In this document: positions 6,902 through 11,644 of the stretch, one piece after another
Numbering within the stretch: the first letter of the stretch is position 1
How the letters are laid out: the number at the start of each line of letters is the position of its first letter
DNA from: Caldifarciminota bacterium
Lineage (GTDB): Bacteria > Hydrothermota > 32-111 > QNBC01
DNA length: 11,644 nucleotides
Reading direction: 5' to 3'
NCBI GenBank assembly: GCA_015486655.1
Contig: WFRF01000253.1
Location: 1 to 11,644, forward strand
The notes under the pieces: generated by a model
What the model saw: only the letters and a program-made list of their open reading frames with translations
The model's database searches: none
What the model was told of the DNA's origin: nothing
Program-made: the position numbers and the translations under genes

Positions 6902-8567
6902 TATTTAATTTCTTGACAAGTTTTACAATTTTACTGTAAACCATACTATCCGTTCGGTTTTTATACTTAAGAGCCATTTTCAAATATTGTTTGGCAGTTT
7001 CCACATCATCCTTTGCAATGTATACAAGTGCAATATGGTAAAACACAATACCGTTTGGCTGCAAATTTAATGACTCTTTTAAATAATCCAATGCCCGGTC
7101 ATACTTCCCTGTTTTAAACAAGACGTAACCTTTGCTGTCAAGAAAATACGGATTCTCGGGTGACATGGACAATGCTTTGTTTATATAGTACGTTGCCGTA
7201 TCAAGGTTGCATGTATCACAATTTTCGGCAATCATATAACCTATATTATTATAAATGTAGCTGTTGGATGAATCTGATTTTAACAATCTTTTATATATCT
7301 TTAAAGCTTCCCCAACGCTATCTTCATGTGCATATATGCTTGCCAATAGAGTGCTTGAAAATTCATCATCTTTAAATCTCAAAAGATACTTTTTTGAACT
7401 GTCATAATTTCCCTTATCGTATAGTAATTGCCCCTTTAAGTTATAGATATAGTCCGTATCTTTAAATGTAAAACGCTTAAATGCTTCATTTAAATATTTA
7501 AATGCGGTGTCCGTTTCGGACAATTGAATTTCCGTTAATATAATTTTATAATATCCGTCTTTAAAATCCGGGAATCGTTCAACAGACTTTTTATACCATT
7601 TTTCTGATCTGTGAAAGTCTTTATAAACGGTGTACAGATTCCCGAGAAAATAGCATGAGAGATACTCCAATGAATCCAGATTTTGAGATGCCAAATAATA
7701 TGCAAATGCATATTGATACTTCTCGTTTTTCTCGGCAATTCTTCCCCTATAACGCCAATATCTTGCATTGTTAGGATTTAAATACAACAGAGTATCGAGA
7801 ATCCCTTTTAACTTGTGGAAATCCCCCGTTTGATAGTAAAGATCCGCGAGTTTATCTTTTACATAAAAATTCCCGGGGAGTTTTTCATAGAGAGTTATTG
7901 CCTTTTTAAGTTTCCCTTCATCCTCATAAACCATGGCTTTTCCCACAACGGCATAATTTACAAAACTGTCTCCTAACGTCCCAAGGGAATCATAATATAT
8001 CAGGCTGCTGTCATAATCATTCAAAGCATTGAATATTGCAGCTTTGTTTTTATAATAAAAATAGGTTGGCAATGTTTTTCTGGTTTCGTTTAATACTCTT
8101 AAAGAGCTGTCGTATTTTTTACCCTCAAAAAGTAAATTAAGATAGACATCCAGGAATTTCTCTCCTCTCTCCCCTCTGTCATATAATCGATCATAAATGT
8201 TTCTCAGAGAATCAGCTTCCCCAATATTGTAAAAATAGACAGCTTTTATTTTAAGAAAATCATTGTCAATGCCAAATTTTTTCTCATATTCTTTCAACCA
8301 CTTATATGCTTTTTTGTATTTCTGCGAAGAAATTTCGTTCTTTATTAAAGCCCTTAATATTTCCGAATCATTGGATAATTTATACGCTTTAATGTAAAGT
8401 TTTTCAGCTTCCTCTATTTTTCCCTCTTGAGAAAGGTATTGTGCTTTTGTATAGTATAGAACCGCTTTGTCGGAAGTTTTCGCTTTTAGACTTATCGATA
8501 TCGATAAAAAAAAGAGGAGGCTCCAAAAGACCCTCCTCAATATAGTATCTACTCTTTTACGACCCAT
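6894..8567 (-). CDS. Secreted tetratricopeptide-repeat protein of unknown function
   Basis: This 557-residue protein starts with a basic region, a hydrophobic core (about residues 13-27) and a plausible signal peptidase site near A29. No Cys follows, so it is not a lipoprotein. The rest is alpha-helical TPR repeats. They are clearest at about 33-65 and at 440-533, where GYMIAEN, FLDSKGYVLFKTGKYDRALDYLKESL and HIALVY match the conserved C-terminal TPR block seen in many bacterial TPR proteins. C450-x2-C453 (CDTC) could form a disulfide outside the cytoplasm. No enzyme motif is visible, and it is probably a periplasmic or envelope scaffold. The ATG at 8567 overlaps rplI by 19 nt with only a weak SD. 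No other in-frame start exists before the repeats. An intrinsic terminator lies inside codons 10-21. Confidence 0.85.
   Translation of the reverse strand: MGRKRVDTILRRVFWSLLFFLSISISLKAKTSDKAVLYYTKAQYLSQEGKIEEAEKLYIKAYKLSNDSEILRALIKNEISSQKYKKAYKWLKEYEKKFGIDNDFLKIKAVYFYNIGEADSLRNIYDRLYDRGERGEKFLDVYLNLLFEGKKYDSSLRVLNETRKTLPTYFYYKNKAAIFNALNDYDSSLIYYDSLGTLGDSFVNYAVVGKAMVYEDEGKLKKAITLYEKLPGNFYVKDKLADLYYQTGDFHKLKGILDTLLYLNPNNARYWRYRGRIAEKNEKYQYAFAYYLASQNLDSLEYLSCYFLGNLYTVYKDFHRSEKWYKKSVERFPDFKDGYYKIILTEIQLSETDTAFKYLNEAFKRFTFKDTDYIYNLKGQLLYDKGNYDSSKKYLLRFKDDEFSSTLLASIYAHEDSVGEALKIYKRLLKSDSSNSYIYNNIGYMIAENCDTCNLDTATYYINKALSMSPENPYFLDSKGYVLFKTGKYDRALDYLKESLNLQPNGIVFYHIALVYIAKDDVETAKQYLKMALKYKNRTDSMVYSKIVKLVKKLNIR
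8492..8507. repeat. 16-bp perfect palindrome
   Basis: TTATCGATATCGATAA is its own reverse complement and consists of two ATCGAT units. It overlaps the last two bases of the terminator T-run and encodes residues 21-26 (LSISIS) of the TPR protein signal peptide. Palindromes this long are uncommon in a window of this size. It could be a protein-binding site or simply a product of the repeated Ser-Ile codons. Confidence 0.5.
8506..8538 (-). terminator. Intrinsic terminator after rplI, inside the 5' end of the TPR gene
   Basis: Read on the - strand, GAGGAGG (8538-8532) pairs perfectly with CCTCCTC (8520-8514) over an 11-nt loop, followed at once by eight T (8513-8506). It begins 10 nt after the rplI stop. 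This is a textbook Rho-independent terminator for the prs-to-rplI transcript. Its bases are also codons 10-21 of the downstream TPR gene, so that gene would be expressed only by read-through or from a promoter not recognised here. Confidence 0.8.
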
Positions 8568-8992
8568 AATTTCACTGTTCCGACGACCTTAGGATGGATT
8601 TTGATTTTCACATCATATACACCGAGCTTTTTAATGGGCTCATCAAGTACAATTTTTTTCTTATCAATCTCATATCCTTCCTTTTTGAGTAAGTCCTCAA
8701 TATCTGATGTCGTTACGGAACCGAAGAGTTTATCTTCTTCGCCTGCTTTGGCGGTAATGGTAAGCGACAATTTCGAAAGGTTCTCTTTGAGCTCTTCCGC
8801 ATCCGAAACAGCCTTAACGAGTTTCTTGTTCGCTGCCGAAATAATGTGTTTTACCTTTTTACGATTGCTTTCGTTTGCAATTATCGCATATCCTTTCGGT
8901 AAGAGGTAATTACGGGCATAACCGTCCTTCACCTTCACGACGTCCCCGATTTTCCCCAATTTTTCCATCTCTTTTAATAAAATAATCTCCAT
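8549..8992 (-). CDS. rplI: 50S ribosomal protein bL9
   Basis: The 147 residues match bL9. The N-terminal rRNA-binding domain (1-52) has the signature GDVVKVKDGYARNYLLPKGYA, then comes a long connecting helix (about 45-75) and a C-terminal domain containing KLFGSVT and the closing VKLWVVKE. The protein sits at the base of the L1 stalk. SD GAGAGG is 4-5 nt before the ATG, and the rpsR stop is 12 nt upstream. It closes the conserved rpsF-ssb-rpsR-rplI block and is followed by a strong terminator. Its last 19 bases overlap the TPR gene in another frame. Confidence 0.97.
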   Translation of the reverse strand: MEIILLKEMEKLGKIGDVVKVKDGYARNYLLPKGYAIIANESNRKKVKHIISAANKKLVKAVSDAEELKENLSKLSLTITAKAGEEDKLFGSVTTSDIEDLLKKEGYEIDKKKIVLDEPIKKLGVYDVKIKIHPKVVGTVKLWVVKE

Positions 8993-9004
8993 AGTGCCTC
9001 TCCC

Positions 9005-9226
9005 TTATTTGTAGAAATCAACAACAAACGGAATTAATGCCATCTCTCTGGCTCTTTTTATTTCTCTTGATAATTTCCTTTGATGTTTTAAACATACCTT
9101 TGTCACTCTTCTCGGGAGAATTTTTCCGGTATCACTTATGAATTGTTTAAGTAAATCAACATTTTTGTAATCTATCTCGAGATTTTCATCATTACAAAAT
9201 CTGCATTTAGTTTGTTTTCTCACCAT
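9005..9226 (-). CDS. rpsR: 30S ribosomal protein bS18
   Basis: This 73-residue basic protein has the family core IDYKNVDLLKQFI, GKILPRRVT, KHQRKLSREIKRARE and ALIPF. It is a cysteine-containing form with C8-x2-C11 and C45-x2-H48, so it may bind zinc, unlike the Cys-lacking forms. bS18 pairs with bS6 on the 30S platform, and bS6 is encoded two genes upstream. SD AAGGAGG lies in the 11-nt gap after ssb. Confidence 0.97.
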   Translation of the reverse strand: MVRKQTKCRFCNDENLEIDYKNVDLLKQFISDTGKILPRRVTKVCLKHQRKLSREIKRAREMALIPFVVDFYK

Positions 9227-9237
9227 CTTGCCTCCTT

Positions 9238-9693
9238 TTAAAACGGAAGATCATCCAATTCTTCATTATCGTTATGGTTATTTTCGGGTTCAACATTTTC
9301 GGGAACATCTTCATCTTTTTCAATCACTGCATCGGCATATTCTACACTCTTCTCCATGATTTGAATTTTACTTCCTATAATTTTATATGCTTTGCGTTGC
9401 TGATTATCGGATGTGGTCCATGTTTCTTCCTGCAGCCTGCCTTCAATAAAAACAGGCGTACCCCGATGTAGCTTTTCCTTTACCCTGTCACCGAGACTTC
9501 CATATAATGTAACACGAACAAATGTTGTCAACTTCTTCCATTCATTTGTAGTTCTGTCTCTAAAAACATGATTATTTGCTATATCAAAATTAACAACCAC
9601 CTGATTTGATTTCGTAAAGCGAACGTCAGGATCCCTTGTCAATCTGCCCGTAATCATGATTTTGTTTATGTTGGGCATTTTTAATTCAGCCAT
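9238..9693 (-). CDS. ssb: Single-stranded DNA-binding protein
   Basis: The 151-residue protein has an OB-fold (about 8-115) with ITGRLTRDPDVRFT near the start and GTPVFIEGRLQ..TW in the middle. A polar, Asn- and Glu-rich linker follows, then the acidic tip DDLPF that recruits replication and repair partners. The ATG at 9693 follows TAGGTG, which overlaps the rpsF stop, and the gap between genes is only 7 nt. A second Met at residue 6 is a less likely start. Placement between rpsF and rpsR is the classical arrangement. Confidence 0.96.
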   Translation of the reverse strand: MAELKMPNINKIMITGRLTRDPDVRFTKSNQVVVNFDIANNHVFRDRTTNEWKKLTTFVRVTLYGSLGDRVKEKLHRGTPVFIEGRLQEETWTTSDNQQRKAYKIIGSKIQIMEKSVEYADAVIEKDEDVPENVEPENNHNDNEELDDLPF

Positions 9694-9700
9694 AATACAC

Positions 9701-9982
9701 CTATTTTTTCCTGATAACGTTAAATCTCAGGATACCGTCTTTGATCTTCCATTCTTCTTTAAGTTTGGAGATAACCTCCGGTTTTTCCTCGTACTCAAAC
9801 AGGACGTAAAAGCCGTTATCATGCTTTTTGACCTGGTAAGCCAGTCTTTTGAGTCCCCAGCGGTTAACCTCTTTAACTTTACCTGATTTTTCAATTGATG
9901 TTTGTATAAACTCGATAAGTTTGTCAATTGCAGCTTCATCAAGTTCAGGATTTAGTATAAAGAGACTTTCGTAATTGTACAA
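9701..9982 (-). CDS. rpsF: 30S ribosomal protein bS6
   Basis: This 93-residue protein has the S6 ferredoxin-like fold segments YESLFILNPELDE, WGLKRLAYQVKKHDNGFYVLFEYE and GILRFNVIR. It uses a TTG start codon: an AGGAGG six bases upstream fixes it, no ATG lies near, and YNYESLF is the normal N-terminal sequence. It partners with bS18. The 13-nt gap after pth leaves no room for a separate S6:S18-binding leader, so any such control element would have to lie within the end of pth. Confidence 0.96.
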   Translation of the reverse strand: MYNYESLFILNPELDEAAIDKLIEFIQTSIEKSGKVKEVNRWGLKRLAYQVKKHDNGFYVLFEYEEKPEVISKLKEEWKIKDGILRFNVIRKK

Positions 9983-9988
9983 AATACA

Positions 9989-9994
9989 CCTCCT
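9989..9994 (-). promoter_or_regulatory. Ribosome binding site deciding the TTG start of rpsF
   Basis: AGGAGG on the - strand begins one base after the pth stop codon and lies 6 nt before TTG at 9982-9980. The strong SD and normal spacing support the rare start codon. Confidence 0.8.
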
Positions 9995-9995
9995 A

Positions 9996-10568
9996 TTAGT
10001 GTGTTAGTTTGACATTGTATTTATTCATCGCAGAATTAATCCCCCTGCTCACCCACTCGAGAACAGCATTTGCCGCTTTATCTATGATGTCTTCAAGCTG
10101 TCCTTTTTCATCAGCAGTAAAATTATCTAAAACATAATCTTTAGCTTCCTGATTTACCGGAGAACCTATTCCGATCCTTAATCTCGGGAATCTGTCATTC
10201 TCAAGAGAGTAAATAATGGATTCCAATCCTTTATGCCCCCCCGAACTGCCGTTCTCTCTTATCCGTATCATACCGAAAGGGAGATTCAGATCATCACAGA
10301 TTACCATCATTTTTGCTTCATCTATATTATGTTTCTCAATTAATTCGGCAACTGCTCTTCCGCTTAAATTCATATAAGTTGTCGGCTTTGCCACAATCAT
10401 GTTATGATCTCTGAAATTCTTCTCAAAAAAATAATACTCACCTTTCCCCGGGAGAAAACGCTTTTTCAGTTTTTCCGAAAGATGATCAACAACCATAAAA
10501 CCTATATTATGCCTCGTATAGCGATATTCTTCGCCGGGATTGCCTAAGCCAACAATTAATCTCTTCAT
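9996..10568 (-). CDS. pth: Peptidyl-tRNA hydrolase
   Basis: Pth releases tRNA from prematurely dropped peptidyl-tRNAs. The 190 residues include LIVGLGNPG (N10), the catalytic H20 in TRHNIGF, KPTTYMNLSG (N67) and D92 in CDDLNLPFG, matching N10, H20, N68 and D93 of the Escherichia coli enzyme. The segment SSGGHKGLES has K113 where Escherichia coli has N114, a tRNA/peptide-contacting residue. RLRIGIG and the C-terminal helix are normal. The start overlaps the rplY stop as ATGA, which implies coupled translation. The position between ctc and the S6 block is found in several phyla. Confidence 0.96.
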   Translation of the reverse strand: MKRLIVGLGNPGEEYRYTRHNIGFMVVDHLSEKLKKRFLPGKGEYYFFEKNFRDHNMIVAKPTTYMNLSGRAVAELIEKHNIDEAKMMVICDDLNLPFGMIRIRENGSSGGHKGLESIIYSLENDRFPRLRIGIGSPVNQEAKDYVLDNFTADEKGQLEDIIDKAANAVLEWVSRGINSAMNKYNVKLTH

Positions 10569-11224
10569 TTACCGGGTTTCTCTTCCCCTTCTTCCTTCTT
10601 TTCGTTTATGACCTCAGGTTCTTTCACTTCGCCTTCCTCTTCCTCTACCTCTTCTTCAACTTCTTCGACATGTACGTGAGGTATTACCACTTCGGCTACT
10701 ACATTTTCGATATTGTGAAGAATCTTTGCATCACCGATTTCCAGATCTTTCACATATATCTTATCTCCGACTTTCATATTTGTAATATCAAAAACGACTT
10801 TCTCCGGGATATTCATGGGTGTTGTTTCAATATCTATATCGTGAATAATTTGTTCCAACAAACCGCCTTCTTTTACACCTATGGCTTCACCTTCCAATAC
10901 GATTGGAACCGTAACCTTTACGGTTTCACCTTTATGTACGATTCTAAAATCCACATGAGTAGGGATTCCATGTAAAGGATGCATCTGCATATCCTGTATA
11001 ATAGCCATTTTTTGGTCCCCTTCAACATCGATATTTAAAACGGTGCTTTCCGAGGGAATTTTTCTCAATAAATCAAGAAGTTCTTTATTGTTTACCTTTA
11101 TAGGTATTGTATTCTCTCCCGAACCGTAAATTATCCCGGGTATAATCCCTTCTCTCCTCAACTTTTTGGACTCTTCTTTGCCAATTCTCTTTCTAATATT
11201 TACCTTGATGCTAAAATCACTCAT
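10565..11224 (-). CDS. rplY: 50S ribosomal protein bL25 (CTC/TL5 form)
   Basis: This protein of 219 residues is the long, general-stress-type bL25 that binds 5S rRNA. The N-terminal bL25 domain (about 1-93) has REGIIPGIIYG and DMQMHPLHGIPTHVDF. The C-terminal TL5/CTC domain (about 95-185) contains VPIVLEGEAIGVKEGG and ETTPMNIPE. A strongly acidic, Glu-rich low-complexity tail covers residues 186-219. SD TAGGAGG precedes the ATG. It lies 15 nt after prs, a widespread prs-ctc-pth order that links nucleotide supply with translation. The acidic tail is longer than the core fold requires and probably disordered. Confidence 0.95.
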   Translation of the reverse strand: MSDFSIKVNIRKRIGKEESKKLRREGIIPGIIYGSGENTIPIKVNNKELLDLLRKIPSESTVLNIDVEGDQKMAIIQDMQMHPLHGIPTHVDFRIVHKGETVKVTVPIVLEGEAIGVKEGGLLEQIIHDIDIETTPMNIPEKVVFDITNMKVGDKIYVKDLEIGDAKILHNIENVVAEVVIPHVHVEEVEEEVEEEEGEVKEPEVINEKKEEGEEKPGK

Positions 11225-11239
11225 ATAAGCCTCCTATAT

Positions 11240-11644
11240 CTAATAAAATAATGTGCTCAAAGATTTTTCTTCATGAATTATGTTTATTGCTTTGCTTAAT
11301 AAACTTGCCAGTGATAACACTACCATTTTGTCAAGTCGTTTACTTTCAACTATGGGAATAGTGTTGGTTGTGACAAACTCATCTATGGCGGCGTTGGCAA
11401 TTCTCTCAATAGCATTACCCGATAACAGACTGTGTGTACAACATACCGTTACGGATTCCACATTCTTCTTCCTGAGTGCATTTGCCGCCCCCACTAATGT
11501 CCCCGCCGTATCAACTATGTCATCTATTATTATACAATTTTTACCTTTTACATTACCGACAATGTTCATTACCTCTGCCTGATTAGGTCTCGGCCTTCTC
11601 TTATCAATAATGGCAATGGGAACATCTCCCAATCGCCTTGCAAA
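11240..11644 (-). CDS. prs: Ribose-phosphate pyrophosphokinase, C-terminal part (cut by window edge)
   Basis: Prs makes PRPP from ribose 5-phosphate and ATP for nucleotide, His and Trp synthesis. Only the last 134 codons are in the window, and the remaining 180 or so lie beyond base 11644. Visible are AIIDKRRPRPNQAEVMNIVG, the PRPP-binding loop DDIVDTAGT (fragment residues 41-49), THSLLSGNAIERI and the C-terminal HEEKSLSTLF. The open frame runs to the last base, and a TTG at 11632 is internal, not a start. The operon promoter must lie outside the window. The family match is clear even though the gene is partial. Confidence 0.96.
   Translation of the reverse strand, partial: FARRLGDVPIAIIDKRRPRPNQAEVMNIVGNVKGKNCIIIDDIVDTAGTLVGAANALRKKNVESVTVCCTHSLLSGNAIERIANAAIDEFVTTNTIPIVESKRLDKMVVLSLASLLSKAINIIHEEKSLSTLFY

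Noticed and set aside
6913..6941. TTGACA just after rnc as a + strand promoter
   Set aside because: The hexamer 17 nt downstream is GTAAAC, not a -10 box, and no + strand gene follows.
6921..6966. TTTACA/TGTAAA and CCGTTCGG followed by T-run as an rnc terminator
   Set aside because: The first is a weak AT-only stem with no T-run. The second would need a 3-bp stem with a 2-nt loop. Neither is a credible intrinsic terminator.
8420..8533. Small frame starting at a TTG five bases after GAGGAGG on the - strand, about 38 codons
   Set aside because: The SD-like GAGGAGG is the 5' arm of the terminator stem and would be sequestered. The frame is out of register with the TPR gene and its peptide is unconvincing.
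10009..10037. TTGACA on the + strand inside pth as an antisense promoter
   Set aside because: At 17-18 nt spacing the -10 position reads AGAATT or GAATTA, a poor match, and no gene follows on that strand.
9996..10100. S6:S18-binding mRNA leader upstream of rpsF
   Set aside because: The pth-rpsF gap is only 13 nt, and I could not find a convincing hairpin with the CCG-type bulge near the SD in the last codons of pth.

Overview
This AT-rich bacterial window carries two convergent housekeeping operons and one repeat-rich intergenic region. I see no defence system, CRISPR array, insertion sequence with a transposase, or tRNA/rRNA gene. Gene content (CTC-type bL25, a secreted TPR protein, plsX-fab cluster) fits a free-living bacterium. 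The dispersed-repeat-like palindromes upstream of yceD and the protein sequences suggest an uncultured or little-studied lineage, perhaps of the FCB/WOR-3 kind. I cannot place it more exactly from sequence alone, and that lineage guess is weak.

Bases 1-465 contain no gene I can support. They hold a mosaic of small palindromes: two with the same GCGAAGC core, and a 57-bp compound element with GTCAT/ATGAC ends and two internal hairpins. A strong sigma70-type promoter (TTGACA-17-TAATAT) ends only 8 nt before the first start codon.

Bases 466-6901 (+) form a tightly packed operon: yceD-rpmF-plsX-fabH-fabD-fabG-acpP-fabF-rnc. It links ribosomal protein bL32 and its usual partner YceD with the entry to phospholipid synthesis (PlsX), initiation and elongation of fatty acids (FabH, FabD, FabG, ACP, FabF), and RNase III. 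Genes overlap or are separated by 1-13 nt, and most have a Shine-Dalgarno (SD) sequence inside or just after the preceding stop. fabZ, an enoyl-ACP reductase and acetyl-CoA carboxylase are not here and must lie elsewhere.

Bases 6894-11644 (-), read right to left, are prs (3' part only)-rplY/ctc-pth-rpsF-ssb-rpsR-rplI-TPR protein. This joins PRPP synthesis, bL25, peptidyl-tRNA hydrolase, the conserved S6-SSB-S18-L9 block and a secreted tetratricopeptide-repeat protein of unknown role. A canonical intrinsic terminator follows rplI but lies inside the first codons of the TPR gene, so the same bases encode its signal peptide core.

The two operons meet tail to tail with an 8-bp overlap of rnc and the TPR gene, and I find no terminator between them. 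The points most worth a second look are the terminator/signal-peptide overlap, the 16-bp perfect palindrome beside it, the Ser that replaces a conserved metal-binding Asp in RNase III, the apparently leaderless yceD transcript, and the palindrome cluster. None amounts to a clear new multi-gene system.
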